Assembly: GCF_028416635.1 (NCBI RefSeq) | Contig: NZ_CP114013.1 | Span: 2,418,001-2,482,000, forward strand | Direction: 5' to 3' | DNA length: 64,000 bases | DNA from: Baekduia alba | Lineage (GTDB): Bacteria; Actinomycetota; Thermoleophilia; Solirubrobacterales; Solirubrobacteraceae | Shown: piece after piece, positions 51,403-60,735 of the stretch | Layout: every line of letters begins with the position of its first letter | How positions within the stretch are numbered: position 1 is the first letter of the stretch | The notes under the pieces: model-generated | Told to the model about the DNA's origin: nothing | Seen by the model: only the letters and a program-made list of their open reading frames with translations | The model's database searches: none | Position numbers and translations under genes: made by a program

Positions 51403-52029
51403 ATGAGCACCGCCTCTGGCGGGGCGAAGAAGGAGAAGTCGGCGGGGAGCTCGTTCATCGAGCTCATCGTCATCGTGGTCGTCGCGCTGGGCTTGGCGCT
51501 CGCCATCCAGGCGTTCCTCGTCAAGCCCTACCGGATCCCGAGCGAGTCGATGGTCCCGACCTTGAAGATCGGCCAGCGCGTCCTCGTCAACCGGTTGGGC
51601 AACCGCTTCAACAAGCCGGAAGTCGGCGAGATCATGGTGTTCCACCCGCCCAAGGGGGCGGACACGAACACCTGCGGCGACGCCGGCAAGAAGCCCGACG
51701 AGGCGTGCGACAAGCCGACGGCCACGAAGGCCAGCGTGAACTTCATCAAGCGCGTCGTCGCCGGGCCGGGCGACAAGCTGTACATCAAGGGCGGGCACGC
51801 CTACGTCAACGGCAAGCGGCAGAAGGACGACTTCACGCGGCCGTGTGAAGGCGGCTCCGGCTGCGACTTCCCGCGCGAGATCACCATTCCGGCGGACCAC
51901 TGGTTCATGATGGGCGACAACCGTGGCCAGTCGGACGACAGCCGGTTCTGGGGCCCCGTTCCCCGCAAGTGGATCATCGGCGGTGCCTTCTCGACGTACT
52001 GGCCGCCGAAGCGCATCGGGCTCCTCTAG
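51403..52029 (+). CDS. lepB: Signal peptidase I
   Basis: 208 residues. One membrane anchor (about 18-40, FIELIVIVVVALGLALAIQAF), then the catalytic serine in RIPSESMVPTL (Ser49) and the general-base lysine in FIKRVVAGPGD (Lys116). MMGDNRGQSDDSRFWGPVP is the conserved box E. Two short Cys-containing insertions (CGDAGKKPDEAC, CEGGSGC) may form disulphides outside the membrane. It removes signal peptides from Sec substrates. Confidence 0.96.
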   Translation: MSTASGGAKKEKSAGSSFIELIVIVVVALGLALAIQAFLVKPYRIPSESMVPTLKIGQRVLVNRLGNRFNKPEVGEIMVFHPPKGADTNTCGDAGKKPDEACDKPTATKASVNFIKRVVAGPGDKLYIKGGHAYVNGKRQKDDFTRPCEGGSGCDFPREITIPADHWFMMGDNRGQSDDSRFWGPVPRKWIIGGAFSTYWPPKRIGLL

Positions 52030-52036
52030 CACCGAC

Positions 52037-52819
52037 GTGGCGCGCGAGAAGTACCCGACGCTCGCCGCTGAGCTCGCGGCCGCGGTGCCCGAGGGCGGCG
52101 ACGCCCCGGCCGCCGACGTGCCCGAGGCTGTGCCGGCCGCCAAGCCGCGCGCCAAGGCCAAGCCGCGGGCCAAGAAGAAGCGTAAGGGCGGCCGCCGGCT
52201 GTTCCAGCACGACCGCGCGCTCGGCATCCGCTTCGTCGCCGGTGCCGACGAGGCCGGCCGCGGCAGCCTCGCCGGCCCGCTCGTGGCCGCCGCGGTGCTG
52301 TTCGACTACGAGCGCCTCGGCCCGCGCGAGGTCCGCGCGCTGTCGCTGCTCAACGACTCCAAGCAGCACACCGAGGAGGCGCGCGAGGCGCTCTACCCGG
52401 TGGTGATGCGGATCGCGACGCGCGTCGCCGTCGTGTCCCGATCGGCCGGCGGCATCGACACCCGCGGCCTGCACAAGACCAACCTCGCCGCGCTGCGCGA
52501 GTCGCTCCTGAAGGTCGCCCGCCCGGGCTGCATCTGCCTGAGCGACGGCTTCCCGGTCGGCGACCTCGACGGCCACGACCGCCGAGCGATCGTCGACGGC
52601 GACTGCAAGTCCGCCGCGATCGCCGCGGCATCGATCATCGCCAAGGTCACCCGCGACCGCTTCATGCACCGCGCCGACGCCCGCCACCCGGGCTGGGACT
52701 TCGCGACCCACGTCGGCTACTCGACCCCCGAGCACCGCGACGCGATCCAGCGCATCGGCGTCTCGCCCCTGCATCGCATGTCGTTCCAGTCGGCGGCCTA
52801 CCAGGGCCTGCCGCTCTAG
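52037..52819 (+). CDS. rnhB: Ribonuclease HII with basic N-terminal extension
   Basis: 260 residues from GTG. Residues 1-57 or so form an Ala/Pro segment followed by a lysine-rich stretch (PRAKAKPRAKKKRKGGRR). The catalytic domain then has GADEAGRGSLAGPLVAAAV, LSLLNDSKQ, CLSDGFPV and KVTRDRFM, with the Asp-Glu-Asp-Asp set. The core is of usual length, so the extension is an addition, possibly for nucleic-acid binding. It removes ribonucleotides and RNA primers from DNA. Confidence 0.94.
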   Translation: MAREKYPTLAAELAAAVPEGGDAPAADVPEAVPAAKPRAKAKPRAKKKRKGGRRLFQHDRALGIRFVAGADEAGRGSLAGPLVAAAVLFDYERLGPREVRALSLLNDSKQHTEEAREALYPVVMRIATRVAVVSRSAGGIDTRGLHKTNLAALRESLLKVARPGCICLSDGFPVGDLDGHDRRAIVDGDCKSAAIAAASIIAKVTRDRFMHRADARHPGWDFATHVGYSTPEHRDAIQRIGVSPLHRMSFQSAAYQGLPL

Positions 52820-52835
52820 CGTCCGCATCCGCACG

Positions 52836-53204
52836 CTAGAACGCGTCTTCCAGGTGCTCGAGCCGCGTGAGGCGGCCGCGAGGGTCGAGGACGACGCCGA
52901 TCGCGTCGAAGCGCAGGAGGCGAACGCGGGGGCGGTCGGTGGTGTCGGTCAGGTAGGCGCGCGCCATCCGGCGGACCTGGGCGCGCTTGGCGTCGTGCAG
53001 GCCGTCCCAGGGCTCGCCGCGCCCGCGGCGGGTCTTGACCTCGACGAACACGAGCGTCGTGCCGTCGGTCGCGATCACGTCGATCTCCCCGTACCGCGTG
53101 CGGTGGTTGCGCGTCACGATCGCGTAGCCCAGCCGCTCCAGGTGCTGGGCGGCCAAGTCCTCGCCGATGCGGCCGAGGTGCTGGCGGGGATCGGTGGTCG
53201 ACAC
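52836..53204 (-). CDS. YraN/UPF0102 family nuclease-fold protein
   Basis: 122 residues from GTG. The UPF0102 signature is GRIGEDLAAQHLERLGYAIVTRNHRTRYGEIDVIATDGTTLVFVEVKTRRG split over about 40 residues, a restriction-endonuclease-like fold with E-x-D and E-V-K metal ligands. It often neighbours rnhB. A minus-strand TAGCTT (53212-53217) sits exactly 7 nt before the start. A role in recombination or repair is suspected for the family. Confidence 0.93.
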   Translation of the reverse strand: MSTTDPRQHLGRIGEDLAAQHLERLGYAIVTRNHRTRYGEIDVIATDGTTLVFVEVKTRRGRGEPWDGLHDAKRAQVRRMARAYLTDTTDRPRVRLLRFDAIGVVLDPRGRLTRLEHLEDAF

Positions 53205-53211
53205 CCGGGCG

Positions 53212-53217
53212 AAGCTA
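53212..53217 (-). promoter_or_regulatory. -10 box of the YraN gene
   Basis: Minus-strand TAGCTT exactly 7 nt before the GTG start. Confidence 0.55.
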
Positions 53218-53283
53218 CGCGCCAACCCTTCCCAGGTCTGGCGCGGAACGTGACGATTCCGCGGCGGTTGCGTTCCGGACGCG

Positions 53284-53622
53284 ATGAGACGGACGTCCTC
53301 GCACCGACGGATCGGCGATCGCCTGCGCGTCGCCGCGACGCGGCGCGCGGCCGGCGACCGGCGCGTGCTCGTCCTGCCCGACGTCGCGCCCGGGACCCAG
53401 CTCCTGATCGGCCGCTCACGCGCCAGCGACCTGCGGTTCCTGGAGCCCACGGTCTCCCGCCGGCACGCGGCGCTGCAGCGCGTCGACGGCGGTTGGCTGC
53501 TCGTCGACCGCGCCTCCACGCACGGCACCTTCGTCAACGGCCGGCGCGTCGACCGCGCGATCCTGGCCGACGGCGACCACGTCGACCTCGGCCGCCACTG
53601 CCGGCTCGTCGTCCGCACCTGA
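53284..53622 (+). CDS. Small FHA-domain protein
   Basis: 112 residues, essentially one forkhead-associated domain. GRSRASDLRF, the VSRRHAAL helix with the phosphothreonine-contacting Arg/Ser/His, and STHGTFVNGRRV are all intact. It should bind phosphothreonine peptides made by a Ser/Thr kinase such as the one at 11745-13418. It lacks the zinc or DUF domains of larger FHA proteins. It may share regulation with the Ig-like gene 82 bases downstream; no clear promoter was seen. Confidence 0.88.
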   Translation: MRRTSSHRRIGDRLRVAATRRAAGDRRVLVLPDVAPGTQLLIGRSRASDLRFLEPTVSRRHAALQRVDGGWLLVDRASTHGTFVNGRRVDRAILADGDHVDLGRHCRLVVRT

Positions 53623-53704
53623 GCTCGCGTGGAACGCCCCATCTGAGCTCGGCCATGCGTCCACGACGCTGCGGGTCGCGGCCCCGGATGCCGTTCCAAG
53701 GGAG

Positions 53705-56700
53705 GTGCGGCGGTCATCCGGTGCCCTGCTCTGCCTGCTCGCGGCGATCGCCGCGCTGCTGGCGCCTGCCGCCGCGGGCGCCGACGGCCTCCGCGACCCG
53801 CTCTCGGTCTCGCCGCTCGCGTCGCTGACCTCGGGCCCGCCCGTCAACGTCGGCGTGCCCACCGTGGCGGGGACGCTCATCGAGGGCCAGACCCTCGTCG
53901 CCGCCTCCGGCTCCTGGAACCCGTCGGCGACGAGCGCGACCTACCAGTGGCAGCGCGACACCGGCTCGGGCTACGCCGACATCTCCGGCGCGACGGCCAC
54001 GACCTACACCCTCCTCGCCGCCGACGTCGGCGCGTCGCTGCGCGTGCACGTCGTCGCGACCAACGCGTCGGGCAGCGGCGCAGCGGACGCCGACGGCGTC
54101 GGCCCGATCATCGCCGGCGACCCCGTCAACACGGTCACGCCCGTGATCGCCGGCAACCTCCAGGGCGGCAGCACGCTGATCGCCGGCGTCGGCAGCTGGC
54201 ACCCGGCCGGCACGTCCTACAGCTTCAAGTGGCAGCGCGACAGCGGCTCTGGCTACGCCGACATCGCGGGCGCGACCGCGATGACCTACACGACGGTCCC
54301 GGCGGACGTCACCGCCTCGATCCGCGTCCGGGTGACGGCGGTCAACGGCTTCGCGTCGGTCGTCGCGACCTCCAACGTCCTCGGCCCGATCACCACGGGC
54401 AAGCCGGCCAGCGTCGTCGCGCCCGTGATCACCGGGACGGCGAAGCGCGGCGTCGCGCTCGCCGCCAACTCCGGCAGCTGGAGCCCGGCGCCGACGAGCT
54501 ACGCCTACCAGTGGCAGACCGACGCCGGCTCCGGCTACGTGGACATCGCCGGCGCGACGTCGACGAGCTACACGCCGGTCGGCGGCGACCTCGGCCATCC
54601 GCTGCAGGTCGTCGTCACCGCCACCAACTCCTTCGGGTCGACGGCCGCGACCTCCGCGGCCACCGCCGCCGTCGCCGCCGATCCCCCGGTGAACGTCGGC
54701 ACGCCGTCGATCGCGGGCACCGCCAAGCGGACGTTCACGCTCACGGGCTCGGCCGGATCGTGGTCGCCGGCCGGCGCGGCCTTCACCTACCAGTGGCAGC
54801 GCGACACCGGCTCGGGCTTCGCCGACATCTCCGGCGCGACCGCCTCGTCCTACACCTTGGTCACGGCCGACGTCGGCGCGACGGTGCGCGTCAGGGTCAA
54901 GGCCACCAACGTGGACGGCAACGCCGTCGCCGCGTCGGCCCAGACCGCCGCGGTCGCCGCCGCGACGCCGGGCTCCTCGGTCGCGCCGGCGATCACGCAG
55001 GCCAACCGCATCGGCGAGGCGGTCACGACCTCCGACGGCTCATGGAACCCCGCGGCCGCGTCCTACGCCTACCAGTGGCAGCGGCGCGTCGCCGGCAGCT
55101 ACGTCGACATCTCCGGCGCCACGAGCAGGACCTACACGTTGGTCACGGCCGACGTGGGGACGACGATCCGCTCCAAGGTCACCGCGACCAACGCCGACGG
55201 CACCGGCGCCGGCTACTCGGCGGCGTCGCCGACGATCGTCGCGCCGCCCGTCCCGCCGACGACGATCGCGGCGCCGGCCGGCACGCTGACCGACACCAAC
55301 ACCTTGACGATCGCCCCGGGCGTCTGGACGCCGTCGGCGACGACGCTCACCTACCAGTGGCTGCGCTGCCCGGCCGGCGCGACCGCCGTCGGGGGCTGCG
55401 TGACGATCGGCGCCGGCCAGTCCTACACCTTGGTCGGTCCGGACGTCGCGCACACGATCGCGGTCCGCGTGACCGGCATGGCGGGCGGCGTCTCGACGGT
55501 GGCGACGTCGACCTTCACCGCCGACGTCACCGGCCGGGCGCTCACGCTCGTCACCGCGCCGGCGATCAGCGGGACCGTCGAGGTCGCCGCGACCGTCCAC
55601 GCGGTCCCTGCCCTCTGGAGCGTCCCGACGCTCACCGAGCGCTACCAGTGGCAGCGCTGCGCGGCGGACGGCAGCGCGTGCGTCGACATCGCCGGCGCCA
55701 CCCGCCCGGACTACAAGGTCGCGGTCGCCGACAAGACCCACGCGCTGGTCGTCCACGAGACCGCGACGTCGTGGGGCCGGACAAGCACCGCCGACTCCAC
55801 GTTCGCGGTCGTCGACGACCAGCCGCTGCCGGGCAACGTCGACGCGCCGCTGGTCACCGGGACGGCGAAGCGCACCGGCAACCTGCAGGTCGCGCGCGGC
55901 TCGTGGGCGAACAACCCGACCGGCTTCAGCTACTCCTGGCAGCGCTGCGCGAGCGACGGCACGGGCTGCGCGGCGATCGCCGGGGAGACGCGCGCCAACC
56001 ACATCCTGAGCTCGGCCGACGTCGGGCACACGATCCGCGGAGCGGTCACGGCGACCAACACGGAGGGGTCGGTCCTCGCGGTCTCGGCGCCGACCGCGGT
56101 CGTCGCGGCGGTGCTGCCCCAGCTGCTGAGCACCGGCGCGATCCACGGCACGCTGCAGGTGCCGCAGATGATCCAGGCGTACACGTCGAGCTGGAGCACG
56201 ACGCCGGACACGCGCTTCGCCTACCAGTGGCAGCGCTGCGACGCGGCGGGCGCCAACTGCGTGGACATCGTGGGCGCGCGCACGCAGGCCTACCGGCTGC
56301 AGACGGCCGACGCGCGCGCCCGCCTGCGCGTGGTCCACGTCGCGACGAACCCGGACGGGTCGACGAGCGCGGCCACGCCGGTGACCGCGGCGATCCTGCC
56401 GGCGCCCCCGGGCGTCACGACCACGCCGCGGCTCAGCGGCGTCGGCCGCACCGACGTCGGCAAGACGCTGACGCTCACGCCGGGCCGCTGGAGCGCGGCC
56501 ACGGAGATCACGACCAAGACGCTGGAGTTCTGGCGCTGCTCGCCGCGCTGCGTGTCGCTGCCGACGAACGGCGCGGGGTCCTACGTGCTGACCGACGCCG
56601 ACGCGGGCGCGCTGATCCGCGGCTCGGAGACGGCGGTCGGCCCGGGTGGGACGGTCGTGTCCTGGGCGGCGTCGTGGCTGGGGCCGGTGCACTCGGCGGC

Positions 56701-57049
56701 GGTGGCGACGTCGTCGTTCGCGGTCAGCGGCGGGAGCCGGTCGCTGACGACGTCCAAGGGCCTGGTGCTGGCGCGGGTGACCGTGGGGTCGGGCGCGCAT
56801 GCCGCGGCGGCTGCGGCGCCACCGATCACGAGCTCCGGCGCGCGGTCGGTGCGCATCGCGCTGCGGCGGGCCAAGACCGCTCCTCACGGCGCGCGCCTGC
56901 GCGCGTGGGCGTGCCTGGCGAAGCCGAGCGCGACGGGCGCCGTCGCGCCGTGCACGAAGGCCGTGTGGTTGAAGACGACGTCGACGCTGAAGCTGGCGGT
57001 GCCCAAGGGCCAGCGCCTGCGGGTCGTCGTCGTGCGCAAGCGGCGCTAG
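53705..57049 (+). CDS. Large secreted protein with ten Ig-like repeats
   Basis: 1114 residues from GTG overlapping a GGAGG. Signal peptide about 1-26 (ALLCLLAAIAALLAPAAAGA). Then about ten tandem repeats of 85-105 residues. Each begins PxxVxTPxIxG, has a central TYQWQRDTGSGYADISGAT-like strand, and ends TYTLxxADVGxxxRVxVxATN. Repeats 1-5 use QWQRD; later repeats use QWxRC plus a second Cys, adding likely disulphides. A basic C-terminal domain of about 95 residues ends in KSGQRLRVVVVRKRR-type sequence. No LPxTG or membrane anchor. It is likely a surface or matrix adhesin; binding partner unknown. Confidence 0.85.
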   Translation: MRRSSGALLCLLAAIAALLAPAAAGADGLRDPLSVSPLASLTSGPPVNVGVPTVAGTLIEGQTLVAASGSWNPSATSATYQWQRDTGSGYADISGATATTYTLLAADVGASLRVHVVATNASGSGAADADGVGPIIAGDPVNTVTPVIAGNLQGGSTLIAGVGSWHPAGTSYSFKWQRDSGSGYADIAGATAMTYTTVPADVTASIRVRVTAVNGFASVVATSNVLGPITTGKPASVVAPVITGTAKRGVALAANSGSWSPAPTSYAYQWQTDAGSGYVDIAGATSTSYTPVGGDLGHPLQVVVTATNSFGSTAATSAATAAVAADPPVNVGTPSIAGTAKRTFTLTGSAGSWSPAGAAFTYQWQRDTGSGFADISGATASSYTLVTADVGATVRVRVKATNVDGNAVAASAQTAAVAAATPGSSVAPAITQANRIGEAVTTSDGSWNPAAASYAYQWQRRVAGSYVDISGATSRTYTLVTADVGTTIRSKVTATNADGTGAGYSAASPTIVAPPVPPTTIAAPAGTLTDTNTLTIAPGVWTPSATTLTYQWLRCPAGATAVGGCVTIGAGQSYTLVGPDVAHTIAVRVTGMAGGVSTVATSTFTADVTGRALTLVTAPAISGTVEVAATVHAVPALWSVPTLTERYQWQRCAADGSACVDIAGATRPDYKVAVADKTHALVVHETATSWGRTSTADSTFAVVDDQPLPGNVDAPLVTGTAKRTGNLQVARGSWANNPTGFSYSWQRCASDGTGCAAIAGETRANHILSSADVGHTIRGAVTATNTEGSVLAVSAPTAVVAAVLPQLLSTGAIHGTLQVPQMIQAYTSSWSTTPDTRFAYQWQRCDAAGANCVDIVGARTQAYRLQTADARARLRVVHVATNPDGSTSAATPVTAAILPAPPGVTTTPRLSGVGRTDVGKTLTLTPGRWSAATEITTKTLEFWRCSPRCVSLPTNGAGSYVLTDADAGALIRGSETAVGPGGTVVSWAASWLGPVHSAAVATSSFAVSGGSRSLTTSKGLVLARVTVGSGAHAAAAAAPPITSSGARSVRIALRRAKTAPHGARLRAWACLAKPSATGAVAPCTKAVWLKTTSTLKLAVPKGQRLRVVVVRKRR

Positions 57050-57138
57050 CCGCGCGGGCGCGCCGGTCGCCGCGGGTGCGTCACGGCGCCTGCGCAGGAT
57101 CGTTGCGAACCGCGTGTCTCACCGCGCGCTCGCGTCCG

Positions 57139-57144
57139 TAGCGT
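57139..57144 (+). promoter_or_regulatory. -10 box of the comM-dprA unit
   Basis: TAGCGT lies 8 nt before the comM ATG. Confidence 0.5.
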
Positions 57145-57152
57145 CGCCGGGC

Positions 57153-58682
57153 ATGTTGGCCCACGTCACCACCTTCGCGATCCACGGCGTCGAGAGCCGG
57201 CGCGTCACCGTCGAGGTCGACGTCCGGCCCGGCCTGCCGAACTTCCTGATCGTCGGGCTCGGCGACCGCGCGGTGCGCGAGGCGCGGGAGCGCGTCCGGG
57301 CGGCGATCCTCAACTCCGGCTTCGAGTTCCCGGCGCGGCGCATCACGGTCAACCTGGCGCCGGCGTCGCTGCGCAAGGAGGGGCCGGGCTTCGACCTGGC
57401 TATCGCGTGCGGCGTGCTGGCCGCGGGCGCGCAGCTCCCGGCCCAGGAGCTGGAGCGCGTCGCCGTGTTCGGCGAGCTCGCCCTGGGCGGCGAGCTGCGG
57501 CCGTGCCGCGGGGTGCTCGCGGTCGCCGAGGGCACCGTGGCCGCGGGTCTGATCGGCCTGGTGCTGCCCGCGCCGCACGCCCGCGAGGCGGCGCTGGTCG
57601 ACGACCTCGGCGTGCACGGCGCGACCACGCTGGCCGAGGTCGCGCAGATCCTGCGCGGCGAGAGCGCCGGCACGGCGCCACCGCCCGACGACCCGCTGCC
57701 ACCGCTCGCGTCCGGGTCGACGCTCGACCTCGCCGACGTCCGCGGCCACAGCGCGCCGCTGCGCGCGCTGGCGATCGCGGCGGCGGGCGGCCACAACCTG
57801 CTGCTCGCCGGGCCGCCCGGCACCGGCAAGACGATGCTCGCCCAGCGCCTGCCGTCGATCCTCCCGCCGCTCACGCGCGCCGAGGCGATCGAGGTGACGC
57901 GGATCGCCGGCGTCGCCGGGCTGCGGCCGTGCGCGGGCCTGGTCTGCGAGCGGCCATTCCGGTCGCCGCACCACACGATCTCGGCGTCCGGGCTCGTCGG
58001 TGGCGGCGGGGTCCCGACGCCGGGCGAGGCGACGCTCGCCCACCACGGCGTCCTGTTCTTGGACGAGCTGCCGGAGTTCCGCCGCTCGACGCTGGAGGCG
58101 ATGCGCCAACCGCTGGAGGACGGGCGCGTGGCGATCGTGCGCAGCCAGCGCCATGCGGTGTTCCCGGCCCGGTTCATGTTGGTGGCCTCGACCAACCCGT
58201 GCCCGTGCGGCTTCGCCGGGACGCCGCGCTGCCGGTGCGGCGAGAACGACGTCGCGCGCTACCGCCGCCGGCTCAGCGGTCCGCTGCTCGACCGCATGGA
58301 CCTGCTCGTCGACGTGCAGCGCCCGACGCCGGCCGACTTCGCCGCCGGGCCGGTCTGCACGTCGGCGACCGAGCGCGAGCGCGTGGTCGCGGCGCGCGAG
58401 CGCCAGGGCGTCCGTCTGGCCGGGACCGGCGTGCCGTGCAACGCGCAGTTGGACGCGGCGCTCGTGCGGCGCCACGTCGTGCTCGACGCGGCGGGGTCCG
58501 CGATCCTGCGGCGGGCCTACGACCGCGGCGCGCTGAGCCCGCGCGGCCATGACCGCGTGCTGCGCGTCGCGCGGACGATCGCCGACCTCGACGACCATGC
58601 GTCGGTCACGTCCGCGCACCTGCTCGAGGCATTGGGGCTGCGCCAGGACCTGTCGGACTTCGGCGACGAGGAGGCGGCGTGA
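57153..58682 (+). CDS. comM: ComM/YifB-family Mg-chelatase-like AAA ATPase
   Basis: 509 residues from ATG. An N-terminal Lon-protease-like domain (VEVDVRPGLPNFLIVGLGDRAVREARERVRAAI) is followed by the AAA module with GPPGTGKTM, FLDELPEF, the zinc-like CPCGFAG..CRC cluster and SGPLLDRMD. ComM is a helicase that promotes branch migration during integration of transformed DNA. The neighbouring dprA, overlapping by GTGA, strengthens a competence role. Confidence 0.94.
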   Translation: MLAHVTTFAIHGVESRRVTVEVDVRPGLPNFLIVGLGDRAVREARERVRAAILNSGFEFPARRITVNLAPASLRKEGPGFDLAIACGVLAAGAQLPAQELERVAVFGELALGGELRPCRGVLAVAEGTVAAGLIGLVLPAPHAREAALVDDLGVHGATTLAEVAQILRGESAGTAPPPDDPLPPLASGSTLDLADVRGHSAPLRALAIAAAGGHNLLLAGPPGTGKTMLAQRLPSILPPLTRAEAIEVTRIAGVAGLRPCAGLVCERPFRSPHHTISASGLVGGGGVPTPGEATLAHHGVLFLDELPEFRRSTLEAMRQPLEDGRVAIVRSQRHAVFPARFMLVASTNPCPCGFAGTPRCRCGENDVARYRRRLSGPLLDRMDLLVDVQRPTPADFAAGPVCTSATERERVVAARERQGVRLAGTGVPCNAQLDAALVRRHVVLDAAGSAILRRAYDRGALSPRGHDRVLRVARTIADLDDHASVTSAHLLEALGLRQDLSDFGDEEAA

Positions 58683-59860
58683 GCGCCGCGACCGTGGCGA
58701 CGACGGCGTGCGCGGCCTGTCTGCGGCGCTCGCGGCTGCTCGCGCTCGTCGCGGGCGGCATCGAGGTCGCGCACAGCCGGCGCCGGCCGATCCGCGACGT
58801 CCTGGCCCTCTCCGATCGGGACCTGATGAAGGCGGTGGGCGGGAGCGCGGAGGACGTCGCGAGCCTGCGCCAGCGGCTGGCCGCCCGCAGCGCGTTCGAC
58901 CTGCTCGTCGCCGCGGCCGACGCCGACCTCGACGTGCTCTGCCGCCACACCGACGACTACCCCGAGCGGCTGACCGACGACCGCTCGGCGCCGGCTGCGC
59001 TGTACGTGCGCGCGGGGGAGGACGGCCGGTCGCGGCTGGCACGGCTCGTCGGCGACGGGCGCGGCGCGCCGCAGCCGCCGGCGGTCGCGATCGTCGGGAC
59101 GCGCAAGGCGTCGCCCGAAGGCCTGGAGATCGCGCGCGGGCTCGGGCGCGGGCTGGCCTCGGCGGGCGTGACGGTCGTCTCCGGGATGGCGCTCGGGATC
59201 GACAGCGCGGCGCACGCCGGCGCGCTGGAGGTCGGCGGGCCGACGGTCGCCGTGCTGGCCGGCGGCGCCGACGTGCCGTACCCCGCGAGCAAGCGGCGGC
59301 TGTACGACGCGATCCTCGACGGCGGCGGCGCGATCGTGTCCGAGCTGCCGCCCGGCTTCCGCGCGTTCCGCTGGAACTTCCCTGCGCGCAACCGGATCAT
59401 CGCGGGGCTCGCGCCGGCGACGATCGTCGTCGAGGCCGCCGAGCGCTCAGGGTCGCTGATCACCGCCGACCTGGCCCTCGACCTCGGCCGCGACGTCGCC
59501 GCCGTCCCGGGCCCGGTCAACAGCTGGCGCTCGAAGGGCGCCAACGCGCTGCTGCGCGACGGCGCGATCCTGGTCCGCGACGCCCACGACGCGCTCGACC
59601 TCGTGCTGGGCGTCGAGGCCGCCACGGTCGCCCGCGCGGCGGCGGCCGACCAGGCGGTCCCGCCGCCGCCGAGCCTGACGCGCGAGTTGATGGCCTTGCT
59701 CGCGGCCGTCGAGGACGGCGGCGACACCGTCACCGCCCTCGCGCCCGACCCCGCCGGCGCCGCCACCGTCCGCGCCGGCCTCATGGAGCTCGAGCTGCTC
59801 GGCCTCATCCGCCGCGCCCCCGCCGGCCGCATCGTGCGCACCACGCGCACCGTCACGTGA
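58679..59860 (+). CDS. dprA: DNA processing protein DprA
   Basis: 393 residues from GTG, overlapping comM. A divergent N-terminal region holds CAACLRRS. The Rossmann-like core has VAIVGTRKASPEG, VSGMALGIDSAAHAGAL, LAGGADVPYPASKRRLYD, NFPARNRIIAGL and AERSGSLITA. A C-terminal winged helix (ELMALLAAVEDGGDTVTALA) is present. DprA loads RecA on incoming single-stranded DNA. No comEC or comEA is in the window. Confidence 0.95.
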   Translation: MSAATVATTACAACLRRSRLLALVAGGIEVAHSRRRPIRDVLALSDRDLMKAVGGSAEDVASLRQRLAARSAFDLLVAAADADLDVLCRHTDDYPERLTDDRSAPAALYVRAGEDGRSRLARLVGDGRGAPQPPAVAIVGTRKASPEGLEIARGLGRGLASAGVTVVSGMALGIDSAAHAGALEVGGPTVAVLAGGADVPYPASKRRLYDAILDGGGAIVSELPPGFRAFRWNFPARNRIIAGLAPATIVVEAAERSGSLITADLALDLGRDVAAVPGPVNSWRSKGANALLRDGAILVRDAHDALDLVLGVEAATVARAAAADQAVPPPPSLTRELMALLAAVEDGGDTVTALAPDPAGAATVRAGLMELELLGLIRRAPAGRIVRTTRTVT

Positions 59861-59865
59861 CCGAC

Positions 59866-59896
59866 CGCGCCGCCGCCTCCAGGAGGCGGCGGCGCG
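59866..59896. terminator. 31-bp near-perfect palindrome between dprA and a GNAT gene
   Basis: CGCGCCGCCGCCTCC, A, then GGAGGCGGCGGCGCG: 15 complementary bases on each side with a single central base, so about a 14-bp stem with loop CAG. It lies just after the dprA stop between convergent genes. No T-tract. Confidence 0.7.
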
Positions 59897-59928
59897 ACCC
59901 GCCGGGGCGCCCGCTACGCCACGGCCCG

Positions 59929-60726
59929 CTACGCCACCGGGATCGACATGTGCAACATCGTGCTCGTGTCGCGGAAGCCCGCGCGGGCGTAGACGCGGTG
60001 GGCGTCGTCGCGGCCCGGGGTCAGCCAGACGGTCGTCTGGCCGCCGGCGAGCGCGGCGTGGGTCAGGTGCGCCGTGATCGCGCCGGCGATGCCGCGGTTG
60101 CGGTGCGACGCCAGCACGCCGATGCCGGCGATCTCGGTCACGCCGCCGGCCGGGACCGTCGCGACGCCGCCGCCGACCACCGAGCCGGTCGTCGTGTCGC
60201 GGGCCAGGGCCAGCAGGGTGCCGGCGGCCATCGACGCGCGCTGGCGGCCGACCTCGTCGGCGTCGACCTCGGGCTCCTCGACGCCGAAGGCCGAGTGCTG
60301 CGCGACGCGCATCCCGCGGAGGTCGTCGTCGGTGATCGGCGCCTCGATCGCGATGCCCTGCGGCGGCGCGAGGGCGACGGCGTCGCCGACCGCGCACGTC
60401 ATCACGACCAGGCGGCCTTCCTCCGCGAAGCCGCCGGCGGCCAACGCCGCCTCGACCTTGGGCGCGACCGCCGGGAGGAACTCCAGGCGCGGCACGCGAT
60501 CGCGCGCCCGGTAGACGGCGGCGAGCGCCGCGACGTCCTCCGTCGTCGGCCGGGCGCCGTCGTCGGGGAACGCGTAGTTGAGGTACGGGTTGGTCGAGTG
60601 CGGGTCGAACGTCGCCGTGAACGGGCCGACGCGTTCGGCGTCGCGGTCGCGCGTCGCGACCGTCCGCACGTACTGCTGAAGCTGCTGATCCAACGCGAGC
60701 GCGTCGGAAGGGGCGTGGAGATCCAC
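59929..60726 (-). CDS. GNAT-family acetyltransferase, two-domain
   Basis: 265 residues from GTG. The N-terminal half is a degenerate GNAT-like region (RDRDAERVGPFTATFDPHST, PRLEFLPAVAPKVEAALAAGGF). The C-terminal half is the active-looking domain with IAGIGVLASHRNRGIAGAITAHL and VYARAGFRDTSTMLHM. Similar two-domain proteins occur in Actinobacteria; substrate unknown. The hairpin at 60736-60752 lies 9 nt upstream of the start. Confidence 0.85.
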   Translation of the reverse strand: MDLHAPSDALALDQQLQQYVRTVATRDRDAERVGPFTATFDPHSTNPYLNYAFPDDGARPTTEDVAALAAVYRARDRVPRLEFLPAVAPKVEAALAAGGFAEEGRLVVMTCAVGDAVALAPPQGIAIEAPITDDDLRGMRVAQHSAFGVEEPEVDADEVGRQRASMAAGTLLALARDTTTGSVVGGGVATVPAGGVTEIAGIGVLASHRNRGIAGAITAHLTHAALAGGQTTVWLTPGRDDAHRVYARAGFRDTSTMLHMSIPVA

Positions 60727-60735
60727 TGGTTGAGG

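Noticed and set aside
53947-57141. Long Arg/His-rich frames overlapping the Ig-like repeat gene
   Set aside because: These are frame shadows that mirror the repeat periodicity of the real gene and have no signal peptide or domain.
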